From Xanthomonas albilineans (lineage in GTDB: Bacteria > Pseudomonadota > Gammaproteobacteria > Xanthomonadales > Xanthomonadaceae), in NCBI RefSeq assembly GCF_002939705.1, contig NZ_MDCB01000003.1:124001-188000 (forward strand): a DNA stretch of 64,000 bases. The letters are read 5' to 3'. Positions 1-8,862 of the stretch are shown here, piece by piece; the first letter of the stretch is position 1, and each line of letters starts with the position of its first letter. The notes below the pieces were generated by a model. That model saw only the letters and a list, made by a program, of their open reading frames with translations. It did not search any database and had not been told where the DNA came from. The position numbers and the translations under genes were made by a program.

Positions 1-245
1 TGATCGCCCGACACTGGGAGATCACCGACGGCAACGGGCGGATCGAGCGTGTGGACGGGGACGGGGTCGTCGGCGAGCAGCCGCGGCTGCGCCCCGGCGA
101 GGATTTCCGTTACACCTCCGGACTCATGCTGGAAACCGAACACGGCATGATGCGCGGACACTACGATATGGAAGCCGACGACGGCACCCAGTTCATCGCC
201 GCAATCGCGCCATTCGTGTTATCCGTGCCACGGACCCTGCACTGA
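1..245 (+). CDS. apaG: ApaG protein, 3' end only
   Basis: C-terminal part of ApaG, cut by the window start. The open frame runs from base 3 without a start and ends in the typical ApaG tail: HWEITDGNG, then [20 protein letters not shown], and finally [10 protein letters not shown]. ApaG is a small fibronectin-type-III-like protein whose gene usually sits just before apaH; its biochemical role is not settled, and links to Co2+/Mg2+ resistance come from enterobacterial work. Only 10 bases separate its stop from apaH, so the two are probably co-transcribed. Confidence 0.93.
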   Translation, partial: IARHWEITDGNGRIERVDGDGVVGEQPRLRPGEDFRYTSGLMLETEHGMMRGHYDMEADDGTQFIAAIAPFVLSVPRTLH

Positions 246-255
246 TGGCGGCCGC

Positions 256-1167
256 ATGAGCGTCTGGGCAATCGGCGACCTGCAGGGATGCTACGACATC
301 ACCCAGCGGCTGCTGGAAAAAATTCGCTTCGATCCGGCGCTGGACCGGCTGTGGTTCTGCGGCGACCTGGTCAACCGCGGCGGGCAGTCGTTGGAGACCC
401 TGCGCCTGGTGCATTCGCTGCGCGAACACAGCGTGGTGGTGCTTGGCAACCACGACCTCTCGCTGCTGGCGATCGGCGAACGCAATGCGGACGAACAGCG
501 CAAGGTCAACCCGGACTTGCAGCGCATCGTGCTGGCCGAAGACCGCGACGAACTGCTGACCTGGCTGCGCATGCAGAAACTGCTGCACGCCGACCGCGCA
601 CTAGGGTGGATGATGATCCATGCCGGACTCGCGCCGAAGTGGACCACGACCATAGCCGAAAAACACGCACGCGAGGTCGAGCAACAACTGCACGGCAACG
701 GCTACCGCAGGCTATTGCGCAACATGTACGGCGACCGCCCGGCATGGACGCCGGGGCTGACCGGCTACGACCGTTCGCGCGCGATCATCAACCTATTCAC
801 CCGTGCCCGCTATTGCACTCCGCGCGGTCGCATCGCCATCGAGGAAAAGGGCGCCCCCGGCACCCAGGCACAGGGCCTGTATCCCTGGTTCGAAGTGCCG
901 GGACGGGTCGAGCGCGACCTGAAGATCGTCTGCGGCCACTGGTCCGCGCTGGGCCTGACCATCACCCAGGGCGTGCATGCCATCGACACCGGTGCGGTCT
1001 GGGGCGGCAAGCTCACCGCACTGCGTTTGGATAGCGAGGAGCTACAGGTCGTGCAAGTCCCCGGGCGCGCGGTCGAAGGACCACCACCGGCAGCACGCGT
1101 CAGCACGCCGCGGCAGCGTAACGCTCAGAAACGCAGCACGACCACGCCCTCGCCTGCTCAGGACTGA
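256..1167 (+). CDS. apaH: Symmetrical bis(5'-nucleosyl)-tetraphosphatase ApaH
   Basis: Hydrolyses diadenosine tetraphosphate (Ap4A) to two ADP, controlling alarmone and Np4-capped RNA levels. The metallophosphoesterase motifs are in order: GDLQGCYD near the N-terminus, GDLVNRGGQS, then GNHDLSLL, followed by the family-typical NMYGDRPAWTPGL and CGHWSALGL. At 303 residues it is a little longer than the E. coli enzyme; the extra is a basic, Pro/Ser/Thr-rich tail of about 35 residues with no visible domain. It follows apaG by 10 bases. It converges on folA with about 20 bases between the stops, leaving no room for a separate terminator. Confidence 0.95.
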   Translation: MSVWAIGDLQGCYDITQRLLEKIRFDPALDRLWFCGDLVNRGGQSLETLRLVHSLREHSVVVLGNHDLSLLAIGERNADEQRKVNPDLQRIVLAEDRDELLTWLRMQKLLHADRALGWMMIHAGLAPKWTTTIAEKHAREVEQQLHGNGYRRLLRNMYGDRPAWTPGLTGYDRSRAIINLFTRARYCTPRGRIAIEEKGAPGTQAQGLYPWFEVPGRVERDLKIVCGHWSALGLTITQGVHAIDTGAVWGGKLTALRLDSEELQVVQVPGRAVEGPPPAARVSTPRQRNAQKRSTTTPSPAQD

Positions 1168-1188
1168 TCGCTTCGCACAGCTGGGCGC

Positions 1189-1698
1189 CTACACGGCGCT
1201 CGGTCGGCGCTGGTAGTCGACGAACTCGAACGCCAAGGCGTGGCGGGCATCGACCGGATGCGGTTGCCGTGCCAGCACCTCCCACTGCGCCGGGTCGAAC
1301 GCAGGGAAATGTGCGTCGGCGCCATCGACCAGCGTATCGACATGGGTCAGGTACAGCCGTCCGGCCAGCGGCAGCGTCATGGCGAAAATATCGCCACCGC
1401 CGATGACCGCCAGTTCCGTGGCACCGGCATCCCGGACCGCATCGAGCGCCGCCCGCAACGACGCCACAGGCTGCATGTCCGCGAACGGCACATGTCCCGA
1501 TCGAGTCATGACCAGATTCAATCGCCCCGGCAGTGCGCGCCCCAGCGACTGCGCGGTCTTGCGCCCCATCAGCACTGGCTTGCCCAGAGTCAACGCTTTG
1601 AAGCGCTTCAAATCGTCCGGTAGCCGCCACGGCAGGTCGTTGTCGCGACCGATGGCATTGGCCTTGTCGATCGCCGCGAACAGCGTCAACGCGACCAT
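1189..1698 (-). CDS. folA: Dihydrofolate reductase
   Basis: Reduces dihydrofolate to tetrahydrofolate with NADPH, restoring the folate oxidised by thymidylate synthase. The 169-residue protein has the DHFR N-terminal signature (LFAAIDKANAIGRDNDLPW), the PVLMGRKTAQSLG segment and the nucleotide-binding IGGGDIF. It is last in a minus-strand run lgt-thyA-small membrane protein-folA; its ATG overlaps the preceding gene by 13 bases, which suggests translational coupling. The placement with thyA makes metabolic sense because both act in dTMP synthesis. Confidence 0.95.
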   Translation of the reverse strand: MVALTLFAAIDKANAIGRDNDLPWRLPDDLKRFKALTLGKPVLMGRKTAQSLGRALPGRLNLVMTRSGHVPFADMQPVASLRAALDAVRDAGATELAVIGGGDIFAMTLPLAGRLYLTHVDTLVDGADAHFPAFDPAQWEVLARQPHPVDARHALAFEFVDYQRRPSAV

Positions 1699-2036
1699 GA
1701 ACGCGCGCCCCGACTACTCCTGGAAACCCGATCGACTTCGTCGTAGTACCTGGCTGCAACCTTGCGCACCATCTCAATGAAGATCAAGACCAAGAAATAA
1801 AAAGCCAAGAAAAGAGAAGACTGGAAAGGATGGGCGGAAACTGCCAAAAGCATTCCTTCCAGTGTCAACTGCTGACCGGGGAAGAGCATCATCCTGGCAA
1901 TTCCCAGGAGCGGCAGCACCAACAGGCCACTGATCAGACTGACCGATACACCAGTGGCGACCGCCATTAGGTGATCTGCGAACTTTTCCTGCGCAAAAAC
2001 CGAGCGCCCGGCGCGCGGTGACTTGCCGGCACTCAT
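1686..2036 (-). CDS. Small two-helix membrane protein between thyA and folA
   Basis: A 116-residue protein of unknown function. The ATG at 2036 overlaps the thyA stop (ATGA) and the end overlaps the folA start, so it sits inside a coupled operon, which is the main reason for calling it real. The sequence has a basic N-terminus ([12 protein letters not shown]), a hydrophobic stretch at about residues 24-50 and a second at 70-90 ([15 protein letters not shown]), then a basic/Ser-rich tail. It could be a small inner-membrane protein with both ends in the cytoplasm. I do not recognise a family. A longer open frame starting inside thyA is a shadow. Confidence 0.75.
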   Translation of the reverse strand: MSAGKSPRAGRSVFAQEKFADHLMAVATGVSVSLISGLLVLPLLGIARMMLFPGQQLTLEGMLLAVSAHPFQSSLFLAFYFLVLIFIEMVRKVAARYYDEVDRVSRSSRGARSWSR

Positions 2037-2827
2037 ACCGCTACCGGCGCTTTGATCGCCGGATGCGGATCGTAGCCTTCGATCGCGATGTCGTCGTAAG
2101 TGAAGGCAAACAGATCGGTGACTGCCGGATTCAGACGCAACCTCGGCAACGGCCGCGGCGTGCGCGCCAACTGCTCGCGCGCCTGCGCGAAGTGGTTGGA
2201 ATACAAATGCGCATCCCCCAGTGTATGCACGAAATCGCCCACGCCCAGGCCAGTGGCCTGCGCCACCATGTGCGTGAGCAACGCATAGCTGGCGATATTG
2301 AACGGCACGCCGAGGAAAATATCGCCGCTGCGCTGGTACAACTGGCAACTGAGTTTGCCGTCGACCACGTAGAACTGGAACAAGCTGTGGCACGGCATCA
2401 ACGCCATCTGCGGCAGCTCGGCCACATTCCAGGCACTAACCACCAGTCGGCGCGAATCCGGATTACGCTTGATCTCGTCCACCAGCCACTGCATCTGGTC
2501 GATCTCGCGACCGTCGGCACCGGCCCAGCGCCGCCACTGCTTGCCGTACACCGGGCCGAGTTCGCCCTGCGCATCGGCCCACTCGTCCCAGATGCTGACC
2601 TTATTGTCCTTGAGGTAGGCGATGTTGGTCTCGCCTTTCAGGAACCACAGCAACTCATGCACGATCGAACGCAGATGCAGCTTTTTGGTGGTGACCAGGG
2701 GAAAGCCCGCATTGAGATCGAAGCGCATCTGCCAACCGAACACGCTGCGCGTACCGGTTCCGGTGCGGTCGGACTTCTCCGCGCCATGTGTGAGCACATG
2801 ACGCAACAACTCCAGATACGGGGTCAT
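2033..2827 (-). CDS. thyA: Thymidylate synthase ThyA
   Basis: Methylates dUMP to dTMP using methylene-tetrahydrofolate. The 264-residue length is that of the classical enzyme. The catalytic cysteine lies in [12 protein letters not shown], with [19 protein letters not shown] downstream and the dUMP-binding [27 protein letters not shown] end. It overlaps lgt upstream and the small membrane protein downstream by 4 bases each (ATGA), so lgt-thyA-orf-folA behaves as one translationally coupled unit. Confidence 0.97.
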   Translation of the reverse strand: MTPYLELLRHVLTHGAEKSDRTGTGTRSVFGWQMRFDLNAGFPLVTTKKLHLRSIVHELLWFLKGETNIAYLKDNKVSIWDEWADAQGELGPVYGKQWRRWAGADGREIDQMQWLVDEIKRNPDSRRLVVSAWNVAELPQMALMPCHSLFQFYVVDGKLSCQLYQRSGDIFLGVPFNIASYALLTHMVAQATGLGVGDFVHTLGDAHLYSNHFAQAREQLARTPRPLPRLRLNPAVTDLFAFTYDDIAIEGYDPHPAIKAPVAV

Positions 2828-3702
2828 TTGGCAACCTCCATCGGCGGCACTGGCTGCAGTACTGGTGCGCTACGCGAGCGCCACAACAAGAATAGACCGA
2901 ACAGAATCAGTGGCGTACTCAAGATCTGCCCCATGGTCAACCAGTGAAACGCCAGATAGCCGATCGGTGCATCCGGCACGCGCACGAACTCCACCGCGAA
3001 ACGGAATACGCCGTATAAAAGCGCGAACAGGCCAGACACGGCGTAACGCGCACGCGGCTTCATCGAGAATGTCCACAACACCGCGAACATCGCCAGACCT
3101 TCCAACGCCGCCTCATAGAGCTGCGAGGGATGCCGTGCGAACTTGTCCAACGCGCCGGCGGCGTATTGCGCCTGAATCTGTGCCATCGGCCAATACTGCA
3201 GTTCCGGCGCACGCGGAAAGATCACCCCCCAGCCCGCGTCGGTGAACTTGCCCCACAACTCGCCGCCGACGAAGTTACCGATGCGACCGAATCCCAGCCC
3301 CAGCGGAACCAAGGGGGCGATGAAATCCATGGTGTCGAAGAAATGCAGGCGCGCCTTGCGCGTCCACCACGCCGAGGCGACCAGTACGCCGATCAGGCCA
3401 CCGTGGAAGCTCATGCCACCATCCCATACCTTGAACACCAACAACGGATCGGCAAGGACATCGTGCAACGCGTAGAACAGCATGTAGCCGATGCGTCCGC
3501 CCAGCACCACGCCGAGCATCGCGTAGAACAGCAGGTCGGAGAACCCGTCCGCATCCGTGCCCGGCAGGCGCCCGGCACGGATCCGGCTGCGTCCCAGCCA
3601 CCAAGCCGATACGAACCCGGCCAGGTACATCAAACCATACCAGTGCACTTTCACCGGGCCGAGCGAGAAAGCGATGGGATCGATCTGGTGGAGATAGGTC
3701 AT
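2824..3702 (-). CDS. lgt: Prolipoprotein diacylglyceryl transferase Lgt
   Basis: Inner-membrane enzyme that adds diacylglycerol from phosphatidylglycerol to the lipobox cysteine of prolipoproteins. The start chosen (ATG at 3702, [16 protein letters not shown]) is the family-typical N-terminus; an upstream in-frame extension has no homology. Several membrane segments are visible, with the conserved [13 protein letters not shown] and the Lgt signature [17 protein letters not shown]. Length is 292 residues. Its stop overlaps the thyA start. Confidence 0.95.
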   Translation of the reverse strand: MTYLHQIDPIAFSLGPVKVHWYGLMYLAGFVSAWWLGRSRIRAGRLPGTDADGFSDLLFYAMLGVVLGGRIGYMLFYALHDVLADPLLVFKVWDGGMSFHGGLIGVLVASAWWTRKARLHFFDTMDFIAPLVPLGLGFGRIGNFVGGELWGKFTDAGWGVIFPRAPELQYWPMAQIQAQYAAGALDKFARHPSQLYEAALEGLAMFAVLWTFSMKPRARYAVSGLFALLYGVFRFAVEFVRVPDAPIGYLAFHWLTMGQILSTPLILFGLFLLWRSRSAPVLQPVPPMEVAK

Positions 3703-3733
3703 AGGGAGACGTGAGCCGGGAGGCAAAGATTGC

Positions 3734-3868
3734 CTATTCTGCCACCGACACCGCATCGCCATTGGCATCGACACAGACCGCTTCATCTGCGGGCAGGTCA
3801 CAGCGCAGCCGCTCACCCACCGCGAGCAGGTATCTCACATCGTCCGCATTCAGCGGGGATTGCCCGAC
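3734..3868 (-). other. In-frame 44-codon open extension after the TerC stop
   Basis: The minus-strand frame of the TerC gene stays open for 44 codons after its TGA at 3869-3871 and ends in TAG at 3734-3736. The conceptual peptide contains [17 protein letters not shown] and [17 protein letters not shown], with an acidic, protein-like composition. There is no ATG; a GTG codon is present. It could be a readthrough tail, a remnant of a separate small gene, or chance. I do not call it a gene. Confidence 0.25.
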
Positions 3869-4618
3869 TCAGCGCTTGCCGGCGCCCCGCACCTCGTGCG
3901 CAGCGGCATGCCGACGCATCAGCAGATTCAACCATTCCACCAGCACAGAGAACCCCATCGCCGCATAGATATAGGGCTTGGGTACGTGCACGTCCAAGCC
4001 GTCCAGGATCAGCACCACGCCGATCATCAGGATGAAGGCCAACGCCAGCATCTTCACCGTCGGGTTGGCATCGATGAAGCGGCCCAACGGATTGGCCGCC
4101 AGTAGCATCACCGCCACCGCGAGCAACACCGCGGCGATCATCACCGGAATGTGCTGCGCCATGCCCACTGCGGTAATCACCGAATCCAGCGAGAACACGA
4201 TGTCGATCACCGCGATCTGCGCGATCACCATCCAGAACACAGCGGACACCTTGCCGGTGCCGGGATCGGCCTCCTCGCTACCGACGATCAACTCGCGGAT
4301 CTCCATACTTCCCTTCACCAGCAGGAACAGGCCGCCGAGGATCAATACCAGGTCGCGGATCGAAATGCCCATGCCGGCAACGCTGAACAGTTCGCCCTGC
4401 ATCCGCGCCAGGAACGCCAACGACACCAGCAACGCGATGCGGGTCAGGCACGCCAACGCGATGCCGAACCTGCGCGCACCCGGACGCTGGGCCTGCGGCA
4501 ACTTGCCCACCGCAATGGAGATGAACACCAGGTTGTCGATGCCCAGCACGATTTCCAACGCGCTCAACGTCAGCAGCGTGACCCAGGTGTTGGGATCGGC
4601 GAGGAATTCAAGGGCCAT
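3869..4618 (-). CDS. TerC-family integral membrane protein
   Basis: A 249-residue multi-pass membrane protein of the TerC/YoaE family, linked by family knowledge to metal-ion homeostasis or tellurite resistance; the exact substrate here is unknown. Conserved acidic motifs within helices are present: LEIVLGIDNLVFISI near the N-terminus and AVIDIVFSLDSVITAVG in the middle. A plausible AAGGA ribosome site lies 9-10 bases before the ATG at 4618. It follows dgkA by about 40 bases on the same strand. Confidence 0.88.
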   Translation of the reverse strand: MALEFLADPNTWVTLLTLSALEIVLGIDNLVFISIAVGKLPQAQRPGARRFGIALACLTRIALLVSLAFLARMQGELFSVAGMGISIRDLVLILGGLFLLVKGSMEIRELIVGSEEADPGTGKVSAVFWMVIAQIAVIDIVFSLDSVITAVGMAQHIPVMIAAVLLAVAVMLLAANPLGRFIDANPTVKMLALAFILMIGVVLILDGLDVHVPKPYIYAAMGFSVLVEWLNLLMRRHAAAHEVRGAGKR

Positions 4619-4657
4619 GCGGGCACATCCTTTGACGATGGAGAAGACCGGGAAGAA

Positions 4658-5038
4658 TCACAGCATGCGCGGCAGCAGGATCAACCCCCAGCACAGCACC
4701 GCATTGCCCAACATCAGGAACACCGCCGCCGAGCCCATGTCCTTGGCCCGACCGGCCAGTTCGTGATGTTCCGGACCGTAGCGCTCGATCACCGCCTCGA
4801 TCGCGGAATTGAGCAACTCCACCGCCAGCACCAGCAGCAGCGAGCCGATCATCAAGATCTGCTGCACCGGCCCCTGCCCCAACCACAGCGCCAATGGCGC
4901 CAGCAGCACGCACAGGCACACTTCCAGGCGGAACGAGGACTCATGCAGCCAAGCCGCACGCAAGCCCTGCAACGACCAGCGCGTCGCCATCAGCATACGA
5001 CGCGGTCCACGCGGCACGTGCCCGAATTGGTCGGCCAT
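4658..5038 (-). CDS. dgkA: Diacylglycerol kinase DgkA
   Basis: Small inner-membrane kinase that phosphorylates diacylglycerol with ATP, recycling it to phosphatidate. The 126-residue protein has the expected short cytoplasmic N-terminus, three membrane helices and the DgkA signature around ELLNSAIEAVIERYG, followed by RAKDMGSAAVF. The 235 bases between its start and the sensor kinase stop hold no convincing gene; a TATGGCAAAAT-like promoter element is the only signal I see there. Confidence 0.94.
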   Translation of the reverse strand: MADQFGHVPRGPRRMLMATRWSLQGLRAAWLHESSFRLEVCLCVLLAPLALWLGQGPVQQILMIGSLLLVLAVELLNSAIEAVIERYGPEHHELAGRAKDMGSAAVFLMLGNAVLCWGLILLPRML

Positions 5039-5273
5039 GGCTCAGCGCAGCCCTGCGCAATGCGGATGCAACGACGAAGGCCGGAGGAGAACGGTCATGG
5101 GCAATGGCGAAGCCGGGTACGCGCCGATTTTGCCATAAGCCGCGCTCCTGCGCCGAGCGCATGGTGGATTTCCCCGCCTGCGGCAGCTGCAGCATGATCT
5201 TCCATTCGCGAATAAGCTGCGGTTGATCGTGTGCCATCAACGCTGGAACCGCAACGACCGTCGGACGCAGCGC

Positions 5274-6566
5274 TCACTTGGCCGGATCGAAACACACCGT
5301 GGCGGTGATGCCACCGCCCTCGGCGCTTTCCAGCCCGACCCGCCAGCCAAAGCGGTCACACAACCGATGCACAATCGACAAGCCAAGCCCAGTTCCCTGC
5401 GGCCGATCTGACTCGGCGCGGAAGAATGGCTCGAAGGCACGCTGCAACGCGTCGTCTGACATACCGATGCCGGTATCGCGGATGCTGATCCGGTCTTCTG
5501 CGACCTCCACTTCGATGCGACCGGCATCGGTGTAGCTGCAAGCGTTGCGCAGCAGGTTGCTCATGACCACGTGCAACACCCGTGGCGGCGCATGCAAGCG
5601 CACAGGGGCAAGCACACGCACGCTCAGCGCAACCGGCTTGCCGCTCAGCAACTCGCGCGCATTCTCGAGCTCGTATTCGATCACGTCGGCGACCTCGAAG
5701 GTCTCGCTCTGCGGCACAACATCCGCTTCGCGCGCCAGGATCAAAAATGCATCGATCACCGCTTCCATGTCGCGCCCGGCGCGCTGAATGCGTTGCAAGC
5801 TGCGGTTCAAGCGTGGCGGCAAGTCGGGATCGGTCATCGCGATGTCGGTGGCGACGCGGATCACCGTCAGCGGCGTACGCAATTCGTGGCTCGCGTCGCG
5901 GGTGAAATTGTGCTCGCGCGCGACATGCTCCGTGACGCGTTGCGCCAGCGCATGCAGCGCCAGGGCCAATTGCCGCGACTCGCCCTGTACCTCGGCCGGC
6001 AGATTTTCCGGCGCCAACTCGGCGGCGACCGGATAACGCGGATCCCATTGCGAGACATGACGCGCCAGCCAGATCACTGGCGACAGCAAACGCCGGGAGG
6101 CACGCCAGGTCAGCCAGGCAAACAGCAACACCGCGACCAGGATCAACACAACCGGCACGACCCCGAACCAGAATATGAGGCGTTGCACTTGCGCACGCAT
6201 GAACACCAGATACAGGCGTCCGGCCGGCGTCTGGTCGACCAACACAATTTCGCCGCCGGGACGATTCACCTGCATACCAGGCGCCAAGGTGCGCAAGCTG
6301 GCCGGCACACCAATGTCCGACTGCCCGGGTGGCACCAGATAACCGCGCAGGCTATGGCTGTTCGGCGGCGGCTGTTGCGGCAGTTGCGCGCGCAACTGCC
6401 AGTAATGGCGTGCTTCCTCGTGCAGGATCGAGCCGACCAACGAATACTGCACAATCACCACCACCAGATAACTGGCGAGCGCGAGGACACAGCCCGCGAA
6501 CAGGACGCGGGCGATCAGGGGCAAGCGGAATTTACGCGATAAACTGTGCGGCATTGCAGCGTCCAT
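5274..6566 (-). CDS. Two-component sensor histidine kinase
   Basis: Membrane sensor of an OmpR-type two-component system. Counted from the ATG at 6566: a first membrane helix at about residues 18-42, a periplasmic part of about 85 residues, a second helix near 130-155, then a HAMP-like linker, the H-box RDASHELRTPLTVI, N-box SNLLRNACSY, G1 DTGIGMS and G2 GTGLGLSIVHRL. The open frame extends upstream to a TTG inside the intercistronic hairpin, so the ATG at 6566 (MDAAMPHSL) or 6554 is the better start. The partner regulator lies 97 bases upstream. The periplasmic sequence does not tell me the signal. Confidence 0.92.
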   Translation of the reverse strand: MDAAMPHSLSRKFRLPLIARVLFAGCVLALASYLVVVIVQYSLVGSILHEEARHYWQLRAQLPQQPPPNSHSLRGYLVPPGQSDIGVPASLRTLAPGMQVNRPGGEIVLVDQTPAGRLYLVFMRAQVQRLIFWFGVVPVVLILVAVLLFAWLTWRASRRLLSPVIWLARHVSQWDPRYPVAAELAPENLPAEVQGESRQLALALHALAQRVTEHVAREHNFTRDASHELRTPLTVIRVATDIAMTDPDLPPRLNRSLQRIQRAGRDMEAVIDAFLILAREADVVPQSETFEVADVIEYELENARELLSGKPVALSVRVLAPVRLHAPPRVLHVVMSNLLRNACSYTDAGRIEVEVAEDRISIRDTGIGMSDDALQRAFEPFFRAESDRPQGTGLGLSIVHRLCDRFGWRVGLESAEGGGITATVCFDPAK

Positions 6567-6608
6567 GATCGTTGCCGCGATTATAGAAAGAGTGATCGTG
6601 AGCCCTTC

Positions 6609-6643
6609 GTGCAAGCGGCCCCATCCACTGGGGCCGCTTGCAC
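6609..6643 (-). promoter_or_regulatory. Strong intercistronic hairpin between regulator and kinase genes
   Basis: A perfect 14-bp inverted repeat: GTGCAAGCGGCCCC (6609-6622), a 7-base loop, GGGGCCGCTTGCAC (6630-6643). It lies between the response-regulator stop and the kinase start. There is no T-tract on the minus-strand transcript, so it is not a classical terminator; it may stabilise the upstream mRNA or lower kinase expression. Confidence 0.7.
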
Positions 6644-6662
6644 GCCACGATCAGCCGCAGGC

Positions 6663-7376
6663 TCAACTCATCGGTTGGGCGATGTCGGCGATGCGGTAGC
6701 CGGCACTCTGCACGGTGTGCAGCAGCGGGCGGTCGAAGGGTTTGTCGATGATTTTGCGCAGGTTGTACAGATGACTGCGCAGCGTGTCCGAATCGGGCAA
6801 ACCATTGCCCCAGATCTCACGCTCAATCTCTTGGCGTGTGACCACACGCGGCGATTCGCGCATCAAAATGGTCAGCAGGCGCAGGCCAATCGGCGACAAC
6901 TGCAATTCGCTACCGGCGCGGGTGGCACGCATGCTCACTGGATCCAGCACCAGATCCGCCACTTTCAGCACTTCCGCACCGACCTGACGACGCTCGCGAC
7001 GGATCAACGCGCGCAAGCGCGCCTCCAATTCCTGGATGGCGAACGGCTTGGTCAGGTAATCGTCTGCACCAAAGCCAAGACCGGTAAGTTTATCGTCGAG
7101 CGTATCGCGCGCGGTCAGCATCAGCACCGGGGTGGACTTGCGCGCATCGTTGCGCAAGCGGCGACACACCTCGATGCCGTCCAGACGCGGCAGCATCAGA
7201 TCCAGCACGACCACGTCGTAGCTGTTCTCCGCCGCAAGGCGGTAGCCATCCAAACCATCGCAGGCGTAATCCACTTCGAATCCGCGCCCTTCTAAATACT
7301 CACCGATCATCTCGGAAATGTTGCGGTTGTCCTCAACGACCAAGACAAGCCCTGATGTTTCCTTGTTCTGACGCAT
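6663..7376 (-). CDS. OmpR/PhoB-family response regulator
   Basis: A 237-residue DNA-binding regulator paired with the kinase downstream. The receiver domain (residues ~10-125) shows the acidic pair VVED, the phosphorylated aspartate in VVVLDLMLPRLDG, the Thr in LMLTARD and the Lys in YLTKPF. The C-terminal winged helix (~145-230) includes TRQEIEREIWG and the recognition helix region SDTLRSHLYNLRKII, and ends HTVQSAGYRI. An AGGGGA ribosome site precedes the ATG. Regulator-first order is usual for this family. No target can be named from sequence alone. Confidence 0.93.
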   Translation of the reverse strand: MRQNKETSGLVLVVEDNRNISEMIGEYLEGRGFEVDYACDGLDGYRLAAENSYDVVVLDLMLPRLDGIEVCRRLRNDARKSTPVLMLTARDTLDDKLTGLGFGADDYLTKPFAIQELEARLRALIRRERRQVGAEVLKVADLVLDPVSMRATRAGSELQLSPIGLRLLTILMRESPRVVTRQEIEREIWGNGLPDSDTLRSHLYNLRKIIDKPFDRPLLHTVQSAGYRIADIAQPMS

Positions 7377-7471
7377 AACCCCATCCCCTATTCTTCAGCT
7401 TTGTGAAACATGATCGATGCGAGGTGGTGACAGTGTGAAGATCGTTGCGATTCATTCGGAATTGAAAAAAT

Positions 7472-8095
7472 TTACTTATTAATCAATGGCTTGAGTTTTG
7501 ACCATACGTTATCCAGAACCTTCGACTGAGCGGCGGCGGTGGGATGCAAGCCATCGTCCTGCATCAGCGTCGGATGCAGTGCCACCCCCTCCAGCAGGAA
7601 CGGCAACAGCCCGGTCCGGTACTGTGCGGCCAGATCGGCGTAGACCGCGCGCAGCCGCTGGCGATACGCCGGCCCATAGTTCGGCGGTACATCGATGCCC
7701 AGCAGCAAGACCTTCGCGCCGGCACGACGGCTCAACACGATCATTCGCTCCAAGTTGGCGCGTAATTCTGCGGGCGCGAGGCCGCGCAGCGCGTCGTTGC
7801 CACCGAGTTCGATGACCACCACCGAGGGCTGATGCTTCTGCAGCAGGGCCGGCAATCTGGTCAACGCACCGGAGGAGGTCTCGCCACTGATACTTGCATT
7901 GACCACCACTGGCGCTGTCCGCAGTTGCTGATGCATGCGCTTGTCCAGCAGCGCCACCCAACCGGATTCGACCGGGATATTGTGCGCGGCGCTTAGGCTG
8001 TCGCCCACCACCAGCACCGGTCCCGTGGCATCTTTGGCACAGGCGATGATGGGCAGTAACACACACCATGCCAGCCACAGCCATGCACTATGCAT
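7472..8095 (-). CDS. Secreted SGNH-family arylesterase / thioesterase (TesA-like)
   Basis: GDSL/SGNH hydrolase related to TesA (acyl-CoA thioesterase I / lysophospholipase L1). Motifs: block I GDSLSAAHNI, block III GGND, block V DGLHPTAAAQ with the catalytic Asp and His. I chose ATG 8095 because AAGGAGG lies 9 bases upstream and the protein then starts with a signal peptide (MHSAWLWLAWCVLLPIIACA); the frame is open upstream to 8134. Divergent from the ABC transporter, as in E. coli tesA-ybbA-ybbP. Length 207 residues. Confidence 0.9.
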   Translation of the reverse strand: MHSAWLWLAWCVLLPIIACAKDATGPVLVVGDSLSAAHNIPVESGWVALLDKRMHQQLRTAPVVVNASISGETSSGALTRLPALLQKHQPSVVVIELGGNDALRGLAPAELRANLERMIVLSRRAGAKVLLLGIDVPPNYGPAYRQRLRAVYADLAAQYRTGLLPFLLEGVALHPTLMQDDGLHPTAAAQSKVLDNVWSKLKPLINK

Positions 8096-8862
8096 CCAGG
8101 CCAACCTCCTTCTCGTCGCATCGCCACGCATCATTCGGAGATTCCCTCATCGACAGTCAGACCCCCACTCCCCGCACCGGCATCGCCATCGATGTGCGCG
8201 ATGTCAGCAAATCCGTCAGCGGACCGGAGGGCACGGTCCACATTCTCGACAAGGTCGGATTGACCATCGGTGAAGGCGACAGTGTCGCCATCGTCGGTGC
8301 GTCCGGCTCCGGCAAGACGACCCTGCTCGGCCTGCTCGCCGGTCTGGATCTGCCCACGCGCGGCGACATTCTGCTCGCTGGGCAGCCCCTCAACGCTCTC
8401 GACGAGGAAGCGCGGGCCGCGCTGCGCGCACGCGCGGTCGGCTTCGTGTTCCAGAGTTTCCACCTGCTACCGTCGCTGACGGCGGCGGAAAATATCGCGC
8501 TGCCGCTGGAACTGGCCGGACGCGAAGAGCCGGTACGGGTCCGCGAGGTGCTGGAGGCGGTTGGCCTGAGCGCGCGCGCCAAACACTATCCACGGCAGTT
8601 GTCCGGCGGCGAGCAGCAGCGCGTGGCGCTGGCGCGCGCGTTCGTGGCGCGGCCGCGGATTCTGTTCGCCGATGAACCCACCGGCAGCCTCGACCAAGCC
8701 ACCGGACAGCAGATCAGCGACCTACTGTTCGCGCTCAACGCCAGCAACGACACCACGCTGGTGCTGGTGACCCACGACCTGCGCCTGGCGCAGCGCTGCG
8801 CGCATCGCTACCGGCTCGACGGTGGCCGCTTGCGCGTCGCCGACACGGCGCCCGGCGCATGA
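8068..8862 (+). CDS. ABC transporter ATP-binding protein (YbbA-like)
   Basis: ATPase of a LolD/MacB-type ABC system. Walker A is GASGSGKTT, the signature is LSGGEQQR, Walker B is RILFADEPTG, and the H-loop is VLVTHD. The start is unclear. The first ATG (8068) lies in the divergent esterase gene and adds about 27 residues without family resemblance. The better fit is near 8149, where GGAG sits 8 bases before an ATC codon and the protein would begin DSQTPTPRTGIAIDVRDVSK. The stop overlaps the permease start by 4 bases. The E. coli equivalents sit beside tesA; their substrate is unknown. Confidence 0.88.
   Translation: MPATAMHYASRPTSFSSHRHASFGDSLIDSQTPTPRTGIAIDVRDVSKSVSGPEGTVHILDKVGLTIGEGDSVAIVGASGSGKTTLLGLLAGLDLPTRGDILLAGQPLNALDEEARAALRARAVGFVFQSFHLLPSLTAAENIALPLELAGREEPVRVREVLEAVGLSARAKHYPRQLSGGEQQRVALARAFVARPRILFADEPTGSLDQATGQQISDLLFALNASNDTTLVLVTHDLRLAQRCAHRYRLDGGRLRVADTAPGA

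Noticed and set aside
5274-7376. Naming the two-component pair ColSR/VgrSR
   Set aside because: The pair has the right type, but the periplasmic part is much longer than I recall for VgrS and no ExxE iron motif is evident, so no name is given.
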